Notes: generated by a model not told the origin, from the sequence alone. Numbered from the stretch's first letter, positions 40,027 to 48,935 are shown. The stretch is DNA of 64,000 bases from Brevibacillus formosus (GCF_003013405.1 NZ_PXZL01000033.1:62001-126000), one strand, 5' to 3'. Numbers and translations: made by a program.

Positions 40027-40935
40027 ATGCAGAAGTATTGGTCCATTTGCGTGATGGCTCTAGTGTGTACAGTTGTTGCAGGTGGCTGTAATCAAATGAA
40101 TGTGAAGCAGGATGCGAATACAACGTTTGAGCAGGTGCGTGACAAGTTCGATGCGCAGAAATCGTATGCGTTCTACGGACAAACCAAGCTGTTGACGGCG
40201 AACAGTGCCAATGCGAACATGGTTAACTTTTCGGGCAGAAAAGACGGAGAGGCTGTTTACTTGAACGTGAAGCTCTCTGTCCCAGAGGAAAACAGGGTGG
40301 ACAACTTATCCTTGCTCAGCCATGGGGACAAGCTGTACACCAAGCATGGACAAAACGAAGGCTGGAGCCATGTTGCAGGAGATAGTCCGGCCCTTCATCA
40401 AGAAATGAACAACTGGAACCCTATCGCTTCGTTTCAGCAAATCGACGATATGAAACGAAACGTCCGGATGCTCCCTGATGACAATCCAAAAGATGATTTT
40501 GAAGCGCTCGGAGTCGTATTGGATTCTGCCAAACTAAAGAGCTGGCTTGTTGCCCAAATGCAAGAACAAACAAAGCCGGGAGCAAAAGTCCAATCGATAG
40601 CAGGGCGAGAGAAACCCTACATACCGAAGCTAAAGCTAGCGATGGCACTCTCGGAAGGCAATTGGAGAGGGACGCCTGCACAGCATTCTGGACCCACGAT
40701 TCAGTCTAGGAAAAAGGTGGACGTAAACGAGCTCGTGAACCAGATGGAAGTGGAGGCAGAGTACACGATTCACTACAACAAAAAAACGATGCTCCCCACA
40801 AACATGACGATGTCTATTCGATCTTCGTACGATTTGAACGATCAGCGTGTAAAAGAGCATACCCAAGTAGAAACGTATTTGCAGCAATATGGGACAGTAG
40901 CCCCCATCATAGCTCCAACGGAAAATAGCAAATAA
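40027..40935 (+). CDS. Predicted lipoprotein of unknown function
   Basis: The 302-residue product begins with a lipoprotein signal peptide (MQKYWSICVMALVCTVVAG then GC; lipobox VAGGC, lipidated cysteine at about 21). GGGAGGG lies 9 bases before this ATG, so in-frame upstream starts are rejected. The mature part has FEQVRDKFDAQKSYAFYGQTKL and beta-rich repeats ending with QMEVEAEYTIHYNKKTMLPT, reminiscent of LolA/LppX-like lipid-handling beta folds, though I cannot place it in a family. It sits on the outer face of the membrane. It is monocistronic with a downstream terminator. Confidence 0.85.
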   Translation: MQKYWSICVMALVCTVVAGGCNQMNVKQDANTTFEQVRDKFDAQKSYAFYGQTKLLTANSANANMVNFSGRKDGEAVYLNVKLSVPEENRVDNLSLLSHGDKLYTKHGQNEGWSHVAGDSPALHQEMNNWNPIASFQQIDDMKRNVRMLPDDNPKDDFEALGVVLDSAKLKSWLVAQMQEQTKPGAKVQSIAGREKPYIPKLKLAMALSEGNWRGTPAQHSGPTIQSRKKVDVNELVNQMEVEAEYTIHYNKKTMLPTNMTMSIRSSYDLNDQRVKEHTQVETYLQQYGTVAPIIAPTENSK

Positions 40936-40955
40936 GGAGTAAGAGTAATCAAGTG

Positions 40956-40995
40956 AGACGTTCCTCTTGCAAAACAGACAGGAGCGTCTTTTTTC
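40956..40995 (+). terminator. Intrinsic terminator
   Basis: AGACGTTCCT and AGGAGCGTCT pair with one mismatch across 14 bases and are followed by TTTTT. Confidence 0.85.
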
Positions 40996-41126
40996 TGTCA
41001 GGGAAAATTGAAAAGAAAAGTAACGTGCTCGATACTTTTTACGTACTTCTTATGTGGAAGAAAATCATGTGCGGTAGCGGTTTTTTTCGATGGAATCAGC
41101 ATGATGGGAAGGAATCATGGAAAACA

Positions 41127-41177
41127 TTGTCGAACATACAACAAGACTATCTTTTTTCGTCGAATAATCTGTACAAT
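41127..41177 (+). promoter_or_regulatory. Spo0A-box-like sites and promoter of refZ
   Basis: TTGTCGAA (41127-41134) and TCGTCGAA (41157-41164) are 30 bases apart in the same orientation, upstream of a TACAAT -10 (41172-41177) that lacks a good -35. This arrangement suits a Spo0A-activated sigma-A promoter. In B. subtilis refZ is induced at the start of sporulation. Binding is inferred from motif and position. Confidence 0.55.
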
Positions 41178-41191
41178 GGGAAAGATGCCTG

Positions 41192-41794
41192 ATGGATCAG
41201 ACGAAAATGCGTATTTTATCCGCAGCAGCGAAGCTTTTTGATGTTCATGGCTACAAAGGAACCTCCGTAAGACAAATTGCCTCTGTTGCTCAAGTAAATT
41301 CCGCGCTGATTTCCTATCACTTTGAAGGGAAGCAAGGAGTCCTGGAGACGCTGATTGCTTCTTACTTTGAGACGTTGTTTCGCTTTTTGGAAGAACTGGA
41401 AAACGAGCAGGAAAACATCCCTGCCTATCAACGGTTGGAACAAGTTGTGCAGCTGTATTTGCAATTTCAATGTGAGCATGCGCCTATTACACGTTTGATT
41501 CACCGTGAGCTGAGCGTAGAATCCATGCTTGCTCGCGAAGTGATGACACTATATATGAGCCGATGGAAGCATGGGCTTTCGCGTGTGATCGAGGGCGGTG
41601 TCGTCTCGGGTGAGTTTTTGCCCGTTTCTGTTGATCGTACAGTACTGGCTATGACGAGCCAGATGATATATCCATTTTTGCAACCACAAATGGTTCGCCA
41701 GGTCTATGATCTGGAGCCGTCTTCCGAGGAGTTCGTCCAATGGCTGCAAACCTCGATTATGTGTTATCTGCGAGGTTCTTTGCTGCCTGCTTAG
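41192..41794 (+). CDS. refZ: RefZ-like TetR-family regulator of cell division
   Basis: The 200-residue protein has a TetR-type helix-turn-helix at about residues 5-50 (MRILSAAAKLFDVHGYKGTS, then IASVAQVNSALISYHFEGKQG) and a helical C-terminal domain. Its length and position directly before an EzrA-like gene match B. subtilis RefZ (YttP), which binds chromosomal RBM sites and adjusts FtsZ ring placement at the start of sporulation. Two Spo0A-box-like sites lie upstream. The ribosome site is weak (GGGAAAG). Orthology is inferred from synteny and size; a generic TetR repressor remains possible. Confidence 0.78.
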   Translation: MDQTKMRILSAAAKLFDVHGYKGTSVRQIASVAQVNSALISYHFEGKQGVLETLIASYFETLFRFLEELENEQENIPAYQRLEQVVQLYLQFQCEHAPITRLIHRELSVESMLAREVMTLYMSRWKHGLSRVIEGGVVSGEFLPVSVDRTVLAMTSQMIYPFLQPQMVRQVYDLEPSSEEFVQWLQTSIMCYLRGSLLPA

Positions 41795-41841
41795 GCGTGG
41801 CCTCTCCCAATGAATGATTCTAGTAAGGGGATGTATGACAA

Positions 41842-44253
41842 GTGAAACGAAAACTATTCATGCTCTGTTTGGCAGGCATGTTGTTATATACGAATCCGGC
41901 TTATGCAACGCCGTTTCCAGATAAAAAAGACGAAGTTGTTCAGGACGCTGACAACTATTTGAAAAAAGAAGACAGAACCGCCTTTGCAAATTCATTGAAC
42001 GGCATACCAGGCAGCTACAAAGTCGTGGTCGTGGAAAGCACTGCACCGGAAGCTGAAACGCCAGATATGTATGCGCAAAAGCTGTTTGACAATTACAATT
42101 TGGCCGACGATGCACTGATGATCGTACTTGACATAAACACCGAACAGCTGGGGATTTATGCCGGTCCTTCTTTGCAGGCAAAAGGTGCCACGATGACATT
42201 GCTGCATGACAAGATCGCGTCTTTTTATGAAGCATTCCGCACACAAAAGCAGTATTTGACCGGTATCCAAACTGTAATCGCGGAAGTAAACAGGGAGCTA
42301 AGCCGCATTGAAAGCAAACAAGCAACAGCAAATCCGGGCACAGCTGATGCTAGCAAAGCAGAAGAGAGCGAAAGCAGTAGCGCACTCGGAGGTATTCCGT
42401 GGTGGATTTATCTGGTTGGTGCGGTATTTGCTGGGCTGTCGATCGGCTTGATTTACGCGATGATCAGACGTCGTGCTATTTTTGCCCAAGTAGACGATGT
42501 AGAGGATTGGAAGGAAGAGCTTGTTGAGAAGATCAATGTTATCGAGGTGGAAAAACCGCTTCGCCGTTCCAGCGGCATGACAGAAGTGCGTTACCACCAC
42601 TTGGCAGACAAAAAAGAAAATCTGTTGCGCATTCGCATCCCTGATGTGGAAATGATGATTCTCGATGCGGAAGAGGCTTGTGATCGTTTCCGTTTTACTT
42701 TGGCACTTGGCATGTTGAATGAGGCGAGGGAGGCCATTTCAAAAATTGAGGAAGAACTGGATGAGCTAAAAACAGACACATCCAAAGTGGCCGTTACCAA
42801 GCAAGAAAATAAAGTTGTTGTTCCCGAGATCGGAAAGCAAGTGGAGCAGATGGAACGACGCTTGTCCGATTTACGTTTGGAGTACGGATTGTCTTTCCAT
42901 GAATTGAAAGCATCGCTGGATGAGGTAGACACGATGCGAAAACTCGTGAAAACTGCGCGGGCAGCAGGAGACGACATTGCTGCCTACGAAACCACACAAA
43001 AAGCTCAGCAAGTATTGGAGCAGGTAGGACAAGCGATGGAGCTCATTCCAAAGCTTGTGCAACGCGTGAAAAAGGAAATGCCGGAAGAATTCAAGCATCT
43101 GGAGGAAGGAATTGAGCAGGCCGTTCGTGACGGCTTTCATTTAAAGCAGGATTCCTTTGACAATGCTCTTTTGCAGGCAAAGCAATTGGTCATGTCTGCG
43201 AAGAGCGCTTTGGAAGAGGGCAGCCTGGAAATGGTGTTGACCCATGTCAAAGCGTTCGAAGTGCTCATTGATGCGACGTATCAAGCGATAGAAGATGGCG
43301 TTCTTGCCCGCGATGAAGCCGCAGCGACAGTGTATGCAGAAGTTGAACCAGAACTGCAAGCAGAAGTGAATCAAGGCAAAGATGAAACAGAATTTGTGCA
43401 GCAAGAAAAGCGAACAGAAGTAGGAGAGGTGGAACAGGACAATTCTCTACAGCAAGAAGCTGCAACATCCGCGCCTGTGGAGCTGGAGATTCGTACACCT
43501 GAGCCAACTCTTGCTAGTGAGACCGAGCATTCTACCAGCGAAGAAGAGCGGGCGGATCGAGGAAAATCCTCAGAGCTGAGTGAAGCTGAACGCTCCGTGT
43601 TGTTGCAAGCAATTCCTCAGCTTTTTAATAAAAAAGCACAAAAGCCTGCTCCAGCAGTCAAAGCTGAGGAGCCTGCGTACGAAGAAGAAGAAGAGTATGA
43701 ACTGGTTATGCCGAAGAGTCAGCCTGAACAGGAAGAAATAATTCCGGAAGAAGAAGAGCAAACGTATTTGGTCATCGAAACGGAAGATGATGCGCTGGAT
43801 GAACTGGAGCGAATCTCTAACACATTAGTCCGCGTCCGTCAGCAAATCAAGCGCAGCTACTTGCCGGGCATTCCGGATCAATTGAAATACATGTTTGAAG
43901 AAGTCGTGCAAACGTTGGGCCGCGTGCAAACGATCATGGAACAGTACCGCTATGATCTGGAAGAGGTGGCCATGCTGGTCCAGGACGCGAGTGATTTGGT
44001 CGACGAAACAGAGCGGATGGCAGAACGCATTATCTCAACTTGTCAGATGGCAGAGGGCGCCATTCAGTATACAAACCGTTATCGCCGCCAAAATCGCCAG
44101 GTCAATGATTTGTTGACGAAGGCAGAGATATCATTTCGACAGCTGGCTTTTGCAGAAGCTTTTCAGCTTGCCGAGGAGGCCCGTCTGGTAATCGAGGGCG
44201 CTCCAGCCGAAGATGACAACGGTTGGCTTCTCCGTCGTAAGAAAAAGGGATGA
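41842..44253 (+). CDS. ezrA: TPM-domain protein with EzrA-like coiled-coil region
   Basis: The 803-residue protein has a signal peptide (MKRKLFMLCLAGMLLYTNPAYA), an extracellular TPM/YgcG-like domain (about 27-160, LNGIPGSYKVVVVES, ALMIVLDINTEQLGIYAG), one membrane helix (about 187-210) and a long cytoplasmic helical region (about 225-800) with heptad character, an acidic spacer (about 505-650) and EzrA-like C-terminal helices (LERISNTLVRVRQQIKRSYLPG). B. subtilis ezrA, a negative regulator of FtsZ rings, also follows refZ and has an N-out single-span topology. The TPM domain outside the cell is not part of classical EzrA. A small membrane protein gene overlaps its stop. Confidence 0.85.
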   Translation: MKRKLFMLCLAGMLLYTNPAYATPFPDKKDEVVQDADNYLKKEDRTAFANSLNGIPGSYKVVVVESTAPEAETPDMYAQKLFDNYNLADDALMIVLDINTEQLGIYAGPSLQAKGATMTLLHDKIASFYEAFRTQKQYLTGIQTVIAEVNRELSRIESKQATANPGTADASKAEESESSSALGGIPWWIYLVGAVFAGLSIGLIYAMIRRRAIFAQVDDVEDWKEELVEKINVIEVEKPLRRSSGMTEVRYHHLADKKENLLRIRIPDVEMMILDAEEACDRFRFTLALGMLNEAREAISKIEEELDELKTDTSKVAVTKQENKVVVPEIGKQVEQMERRLSDLRLEYGLSFHELKASLDEVDTMRKLVKTARAAGDDIAAYETTQKAQQVLEQVGQAMELIPKLVQRVKKEMPEEFKHLEEGIEQAVRDGFHLKQDSFDNALLQAKQLVMSAKSALEEGSLEMVLTHVKAFEVLIDATYQAIEDGVLARDEAAATVYAEVEPELQAEVNQGKDETEFVQQEKRTEVGEVEQDNSLQQEAATSAPVELEIRTPEPTLASETEHSTSEEERADRGKSSELSEAERSVLLQAIPQLFNKKAQKPAPAVKAEEPAYEEEEEYELVMPKSQPEQEEIIPEEEEQTYLVIETEDDALDELERISNTLVRVRQQIKRSYLPGIPDQLKYMFEEVVQTLGRVQTIMEQYRYDLEEVAMLVQDASDLVDETERMAERIISTCQMAEGAIQYTNRYRRQNRQVNDLLTKAEISFRQLAFAEAFQLAEEARLVIEGAPAEDDNGWLLRRKKKG

Positions 44254-44459
44254 GCCAGATGATGGTCTTTCCTCTCTTCTTACTGGCAGTTGGTATTCTC
44301 GTCATGGTACAGCCACGGACAAAACGTTGGCAATCGCGGATGAACGCTTATTTTCAGGGAGACGAAAGGCGCGTCAAGCAGCGTGCCAATACGTTTTTTC
44401 TGTTGGGCCTAGCCTTTTTGCTCGCTGGCTTTGCGTATTTGTTCCGCCTTGTCGGATAA
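44250..44459 (+). CDS. Small two-helix membrane protein, 69 residues
   Basis: The ATG overlaps the stop of the EzrA-like gene (ATGA), predicting coupled translation. The peptide has two hydrophobic segments (MVFPLFLLAVGILVMV, then FFLLGLAFLLAGFAYLFRLV) with a basic loop (TKRWQSR, DERRVKQR) between them. I do not know the family. Coupling to an FtsZ-regulator-like gene suggests work with it at the membrane. Confidence 0.85.
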   Translation: MSQMMVFPLFLLAVGILVMVQPRTKRWQSRMNAYFQGDERRVKQRANTFFLLGLAFLLAGFAYLFRLVG

Positions 44460-44475
44460 ACCGATAATCAATGAT

Positions 44476-44530
44476 AAAGCACCTGCTATGAAAAGATGGA
44501 CTTGCCGTCTTTTGTAACAGGTGCTTTTTT
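44476..44530 (+). terminator. Intrinsic terminator of the ezrA-like operon
   Basis: AAAGCACCTG and CAGGTGCTTT enclose a 32-base loop and are followed by TTT. Confidence 0.85.
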
Positions 44531-44535
44531 GTGGG

Positions 44536-44570
44536 CAAAAAAAAAGAAGCATCGCTCACGCAGGCGATGC
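44536..44570 (-). terminator. Intrinsic terminator of the flavoprotein gene
   Basis: On the minus strand GCATCGC / GCGATGC with an 8-base loop is followed by TTCTTTTTTTTT. Confidence 0.88.
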
Positions 44571-44608
44571 CCCATCTAGGAAGATAAAGGGAGTAAGGTC
44601 TGTTAAAC

Positions 44609-44664
44609 CAGCACATTACAACTAGGGGGGAGTAATGTGCTGATTTCTCTTTTCATGAAAAGAG
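44609..44664. repeat. Hairpin plus 18-base palindrome in a 3' untranslated region
   Basis: A perfect 11-base pair, CAGCACATTAC (44609-44619) and its complement (44632-44642), is followed by the perfect palindrome CTCTTTTCATGAAAAGAG (44647-44664). Both lie between the flavoprotein stop and its terminator. Otherwise I see nothing in the 239-base gap. Confidence 0.6.
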
Positions 44665-44698
44665 AACCTGATTCATAGTTTCCCCATTCCTTTATAAT

Positions 44699-46000
44699 CT
44701 AAACGTCATTCTCGGAAAAAAATTCAAATGCTTCCTGCGCACTATGCGTACCCGCGGAATAGCCAGACGAAAAGGCGATGGTGATGTTGTAGCCACCGGT
44801 ATGGGCGTGGACGTCCATGACCTCTCCAGCGAAATACAACCCATCCATGAGCTTGGATCTCATCGTGCGTGGATCGATCTCTTTTACACTCACACCGCCA
44901 CCTGTAATGAACGCTTCCTCAAGAGAGAGCGTCCCCGTAATGGTGAGTGGAAAAGCTTTGATCAAGCCCGTGAACTTGCTCCACTCTTGTTTCTTCATAT
45001 GGCTGTAGGTCGTTTCTTCCGAAATTCCTGCCATCGCAAGCAAGAGTGGGATAATCCGTTCGGGGAGGAAGCCTTTGATTGCATTTTTTACTGCCTTTTT
45101 TGGCTGCTCCTCGATCAGCTGCCAGCTTTCCGCCATGATTTCCTCGGCCGTTTTGTCAGGCATGAGATCGATTGTAAGAGATAGAGGAACCGCTCCGTAT
45201 TTTCGTTGCGACACAGAGACATAATGTCCCATGCGCAGGGAGGCGGGGCCTGAGATTCCGAAATGAGTGAAGATCATATCGCCTTCCTGTGTATTGATCT
45301 TTTTCCCATTGGGCCCATACAACGTCATCGTGATGTCACGCAGCGACAGACCTTGGATCGATTTATCGCGAATAAAAGAGTCATTGGCTGTAAGCGGTAC
45401 TTCAGTAGGATACAGCTCTGTGATCGTATGCCCGGCTGCTTTCGCCCATGCATAGCCATCGCCTGTAGATCCTGTCTGTGGCACAGAACAACCCCCAACG
45501 GCAATAATCACACAAGGCGCGGTAATTTTCTCACCGGACTGGAGCAGGATGCCACCGACTCTGCCTTCCGAATAGAGAACTTCTTTTACAGCGGCATTTA
45601 AATGAATGCTGGCACCTCTTTGCTTCAACAAATCAATCAACGCTTGGGCGACTGTCACTGCTTTATCCGTGACCGGAAACATACGGCCTCGATCCTCTTC
45701 TTTTAGCGCGACACCCAATTCCTCAAAAAACTGGATAATCTCTCGGTTGCCGAATTGGGTGAGAGCACTGTACATGAAGCGGCCATTTCCCGGCATTTGT
45801 TTGATTAATTCATCTTGTTCCTTGGCATTGGTTACATTGCAGCGACCGCCGCCAGATATGATGAGCTTTCGTCCGAGCTTCGATCCTTTTTCCACGAGAC
45901 AAACTCTTGCTCCTTGGCCAGAAGCAGCAATAGCAGACATCAACCCAGAGGGGCCGCCGCCTATGATGATAACGTCATACTTGTATTGTGATCGATTCAT
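44699..46000 (-). CDS. HI0933/BaiN-family flavoprotein (NAD(P)/FAD-dependent oxidoreductase)
   Basis: The 433-residue enzyme starts MNRSQYKYDV at an ATG 10 bases after AAAGGA; an in-frame TTG 24 codons earlier has no ribosome site. It has an FAD-binding dinucleotide fold VIIIGGGPSGLMSA, LGRKLIISGGGRCNVTN (family signature), a second glycine motif IIAVGGCSVPQTGSTGDGY and the end FAGEVMDVHAHTGGYNITIAFSSG (segment split; about residues 385-410). Members include BaiN and the TIGR00275 flavoproteins; the substrate is generally unknown. The GNAT-fold gene lies 78 bases upstream on the same strand, possibly in one operon. Confidence 0.93.
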   Translation of the reverse strand: MNRSQYKYDVIIIGGGPSGLMSAIAASGQGARVCLVEKGSKLGRKLIISGGGRCNVTNAKEQDELIKQMPGNGRFMYSALTQFGNREIIQFFEELGVALKEEDRGRMFPVTDKAVTVAQALIDLLKQRGASIHLNAAVKEVLYSEGRVGGILLQSGEKITAPCVIIAVGGCSVPQTGSTGDGYAWAKAAGHTITELYPTEVPLTANDSFIRDKSIQGLSLRDITMTLYGPNGKKINTQEGDMIFTHFGISGPASLRMGHYVSVSQRKYGAVPLSLTIDLMPDKTAEEIMAESWQLIEEQPKKAVKNAIKGFLPERIIPLLLAMAGISEETTYSHMKKQEWSKFTGLIKAFPLTITGTLSLEEAFITGGGVSVKEIDPRTMRSKLMDGLYFAGEVMDVHAHTGGYNITIAFSSGYSAGTHSAQEAFEFFSENDV

Positions 46001-46078
46001 TTCATTCTCGTCCTTTGTTGTATAGGGTTGGGCAACCACCATTTTACCACAACCTGCCCACCCGGCGCGCAATTCTAG

Positions 46079-46918
46079 CTAGGATAGAGAGGACGAGGCA
46101 TCTAAAATATCAGTCAACGGCTGTTTTTCCAAGACGTAACGAACGGTGGATTGACCACGGAGAATATTCGTAACGACATATCCTTTGGCAAAATACGCCG
46201 TAAACAATTCGCGCGTCATCTCTCGCCACAAGGAAGCGATAGTCATATCTGCTCGTTTTACATCCTGGAAGAAGGCAGGGACAGGCAGTAGCACCACAGG
46301 CTCTTCGCGTGACAAATCGATTTCGATAGGATGAGGAATACCATCCTTGATTTCTAGACGCAACAGGTCTGGTGCCTGTTCAAAAGACGGAGCAGAGCTT
46401 TTCCCAGACTGCCGCAACTCTACACGATTGCTTCTGATCAACCATTCCACGAGGAAACGGTCTGTCGGCAGTCCTCGATTGAAGTCGTCATCGAGCTGTC
46501 CGTAGCAGTTTGGCAAATAGGTTCGAACGATTCCGCCGAGCTTGGCGATGTTCAGAACACCGTTTACTGTCTCAAGCGGATCGTATGTCCATGTAATTTT
46601 GGAGTAGCCAGCAGCAGCAGCTTCTTCTTTTTGCAGCCATTTCATTTGCACACCTAACCCTTGCTTGCGATACTCTGGCAAAAAGCCGAGCATGTGCGAA
46701 CAAAGATGGGGTTCCCCGTTGGTGAAGCCCGGGAAGCTGTACAAAAAGCCGATCATTTTCTCATCGTCGAATGCTCCTAAAAACAGGCCGCCAAACTTTT
46801 GCATGGTGAGTGTCATATGGTGGGGAATAGCACTAGAAGGGTCCCATATTTTCCCCTCCATTTCTTCTAATTGCTCAATCTCACTGAATTCGGCCAACTT
46901 TCGTAATGTGATTGCCAT
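46079..46918 (-). CDS. GNAT-like predicted acetyltransferase (COG3375 type)
   Basis: The 279-residue protein starts at an ATG 9 bases after AGGAGG; an in-frame extension of 20 codons is rejected. The GNAT core is FLYSFPGF and HMLGFLPEYRKQGLGVQMKW (acetyl-CoA-binding R/Q-x-x-G-x-G/A, about residues 86-95), followed by the family's ITWTYDPLETVNGVLNIAKLGG. The C-terminal half is specific to COG3375. The substrate is unknown. It is divergent from the M42 peptidase gene and upstream of the flavoprotein gene. Confidence 0.88.
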   Translation of the reverse strand: MAITLRKLAEFSEIEQLEEMEGKIWDPSSAIPHHMTLTMQKFGGLFLGAFDDEKMIGFLYSFPGFTNGEPHLCSHMLGFLPEYRKQGLGVQMKWLQKEEAAAAGYSKITWTYDPLETVNGVLNIAKLGGIVRTYLPNCYGQLDDDFNRGLPTDRFLVEWLIRSNRVELRQSGKSSAPSFEQAPDLLRLEIKDGIPHPIEIDLSREEPVVLLPVPAFFQDVKRADMTIASLWREMTRELFTAYFAKGYVVTNILRGQSTVRYVLEKQPLTDILDASSSLS

Positions 46919-47071
46919 CTGCTTTTTCCTCCTCAAACCATTCGTGTTTTTTTCTTCATTCGGGACAAGCTCCTGCATTCCTGCTTGGGAGTAGTTGCGT
47001 CATAATTCTCTCTCGCTGATAATAGAGAAGGACAACATGCATGAAACTAGGGTCGAGGAGGATTTTTGGCG

Positions 47072-48151
47072 ATGGAAAATAAATTTCAAGTTGAACTGTG
47101 GAACCGTTTGACGCAGGCACCAGGAGCGCCTGGCTTCGAAGGTCCGGTCCGCGAGATTATGCGGGAATACATAAGCAGCTATACGAGTGAACTCATGTAC
47201 GACAATTTGGGCAGTATTTTTGGCGTAATGCGTGGTGACGAGAACGGTCCCAAAATTATGGTAGCGGGTCACATGGACGAAGTGGGCTTCATGGTCACCC
47301 GAATTTCGGATAAAGGATTTATTTCCTTTCAGACGTTGGGAGGCTGGTGGGGGCAGGTCCTGCTCGCGCAGCGTGTACAAATTATTACGGACAATGGACC
47401 AGTTGAAGGTGTAATCAGCTCGATCCCGCCGCATGTCTTGAGCGACGATCAGCGCAATCGCCCGATGGATGTACGTAATATGTTCATTGATATCGGCGTG
47501 GATTCACGTGAGGAAGCAGAGCAGGTAGGAATACGGGCTGGCCAGCAAATCGTACCGGTTTGCCCATTGCAGGTCATGGCCAATCCGCGCCGCATCATGG
47601 CTAAAGCATGGGATAATCGCTATGGTTGCAGTTTGGCAGTGGAGCTCGCAAAAGAGCTGCACGAAAAGCCTGATCATCCGAATGTCGTCTACGTCGGGGC
47701 TACTGTACAGGAAGAATTGTCCGGGCAGCGCGGCGCGAGAACTGCCGCTGCTTCCATTGATCCGGATTTGTTCCTGGCATTGGATGCGAGTCCGGCCACA
47801 GACATACCGGGGGTAAAAGATGATGGCGGCAAGCTCGGCGGTGGACTTTTGATGCGCATCTACGATCCGTTGTACGTCATGCCGGTAGGATTGCGTGATC
47901 TTCTTATCTCCACGTGCGAAGAAGAGAACATTCCGTACCAGATTTATGTGGCAAAAGGCGGGACGGATGCAGGTGTCGTTCAGTACCATGGCAAGGGAGT
48001 GCCGTCTGCCGTTATTGGAATTCCTTCCCGCTACATTCACAGCCATGCTTCGATCATTGATCGCGAGGATTACGAGGCAGCCAAGCGTCTCTTGTTCAGT
48101 GTCATTCGCAAGCTGGATCGTGCGACGTGGGAATCTATTTTGCCTAGATAA
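47072..48151 (+). CDS. M42-family aminopeptidase (YtoP-like)
   Basis: The 359-residue protein starts at the ATG 10 bases after GAGGAGG (an in-frame TTG two codons earlier is too close). M42 di-metal features are APGAPGFEGPVRE near the N terminus, VAGHMDEVGFMV (His and Asp), KAWDNRYGC (bridging Asp), ATVQEELSGQRGA (catalytic and ligand Glu), ALDASPATD and SRYIHSHASIID (last His). These form dodecameric tetrahedral aminopeptidases in the cytoplasm that trim peptides. B. subtilis YtoP is in the corresponding genome region. A gene of unknown function follows after 47 bases. Confidence 0.95.
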   Translation: MENKFQVELWNRLTQAPGAPGFEGPVREIMREYISSYTSELMYDNLGSIFGVMRGDENGPKIMVAGHMDEVGFMVTRISDKGFISFQTLGGWWGQVLLAQRVQIITDNGPVEGVISSIPPHVLSDDQRNRPMDVRNMFIDIGVDSREEAEQVGIRAGQQIVPVCPLQVMANPRRIMAKAWDNRYGCSLAVELAKELHEKPDHPNVVYVGATVQEELSGQRGARTAAASIDPDLFLALDASPATDIPGVKDDGGKLGGGLLMRIYDPLYVMPVGLRDLLISTCEEENIPYQIYVAKGGTDAGVVQYHGKGVPSAVIGIPSRYIHSHASIIDREDYEAAKRLLFSVIRKLDRATWESILPR

Positions 48152-48198
48152 ATGGCAGGGAGAATATCGTTGAGTGAGTAGAAAGCGGAGGAATGCTT

Positions 48199-48708
48199 TT
48201 GAACGCGATCATATTGTATACACGTCGTCAGGGCCAAGCTACGTCCTTTGAATTTAATGTGTTTGACAATCAATTCGCTACGGAGAATCTGGCAGTGCGC
48301 AAGGTGTTGATGGCCATGCTTTCAGCCGTTTCCAACACATTGACCGATCTGGAAGTGGAGTACAACGACAGCATACTGGTGGAAAAGGTCGGGGCGAAGC
48401 GTGCCGGTGAACTGCTTCGTTTTCTCGGGGCAACCAAAGAGAACATGCGGGAAAATCTGAGCAATGGTGTAGTCGTCAGCCGGATCTTTCATGCTCCATT
48501 TACACAGGAGCACTATGAATACTTCTACAACTTGACAGACATCGCACAGCTGTCACATTATCGCTTAAAAGAGGGAAATGAAGATCGCATCGTGTTTTAT
48601 TTCACACGCTATCTCCAACTCATTGCGCCTGATGAAAAGTCTCGCGAAGCATTTTTGGAGAGCTTGGAAGCATTTTCTTTGCCGTACAAGCTCGTACCGA
48701 TTGCGTAA
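48199..48708 (+). CDS. Unknown protein downstream of the M42 peptidase
   Basis: The frame allows an ATG at 48193, but it is 1 base from GGAGG. TTG at 48199 is 7 bases from it, so I choose TTG (169 residues). The protein is soluble, mixed alpha/beta, with VLMAMLSAVSNTLTDLEVEY and YFYNLTDIAQLSHYRLKEGN segments and no motif I know. It probably shares the transcript of the peptidase gene, and a strong terminator follows. The function is unknown. Confidence 0.8.
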   Translation: MNAIILYTRRQGQATSFEFNVFDNQFATENLAVRKVLMAMLSAVSNTLTDLEVEYNDSILVEKVGAKRAGELLRFLGATKENMRENLSNGVVVSRIFHAPFTQEHYEYFYNLTDIAQLSHYRLKEGNEDRIVFYFTRYLQLIAPDEKSREAFLESLEAFSLPYKLVPIA

Positions 48709-48715
48709 CGGAAAC

Positions 48716-48763
48716 AAAAAAAGTCATTTTGCCCTTGCATGAAGGCGCAAAATGACTTTTTTT
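48716..48763. terminator. Strong bidirectional terminator
   Basis: AAAAAGTCATTTTGC and its complement pair across about 14 bases, with T runs on both strands. It closes the plus-strand peptidase operon and the minus-strand MFS operon. Confidence 0.92.
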
Positions 48764-48779
48764 ATTGAATGCCTAAGCA

Positions 48780-48917
48780 TTAGGTGGACGGACGATTTGG
48801 TCCCTCCAGTTTTTTGTCCCCATAGCCCGGTGCATCGTTTTGAACGTTTTTGGGTTGGCGATTGCGCTCGTCTGGTTGATTTTGCTGAGCAGAGGAATCC
48901 TTGCTTTGCTTTGTCAT
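48780..48917 (-). CDS. Hydrophilic 45-residue micro-protein
   Basis: The ATG at 48915-48917 follows AGGGG by 7 bases. The peptide begins MTKQSKDSSAQQNQPDERNR and is rich in Gln, Asn, Asp and Lys with no hydrophobic stretch, so it is likely disordered. It is the third gene of a minus-strand unit after the MFS and 50-residue genes, 18 bases behind the latter. A small spore protein would fit the composition, but I recognise no family. Confidence 0.6.
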   Translation of the reverse strand: MTKQSKDSSAQQNQPDERNRQPKNVQNDAPGYGDKKLEGPNRPST

Positions 48918-48935
48918 GGAACTACCCCTTTCTGA

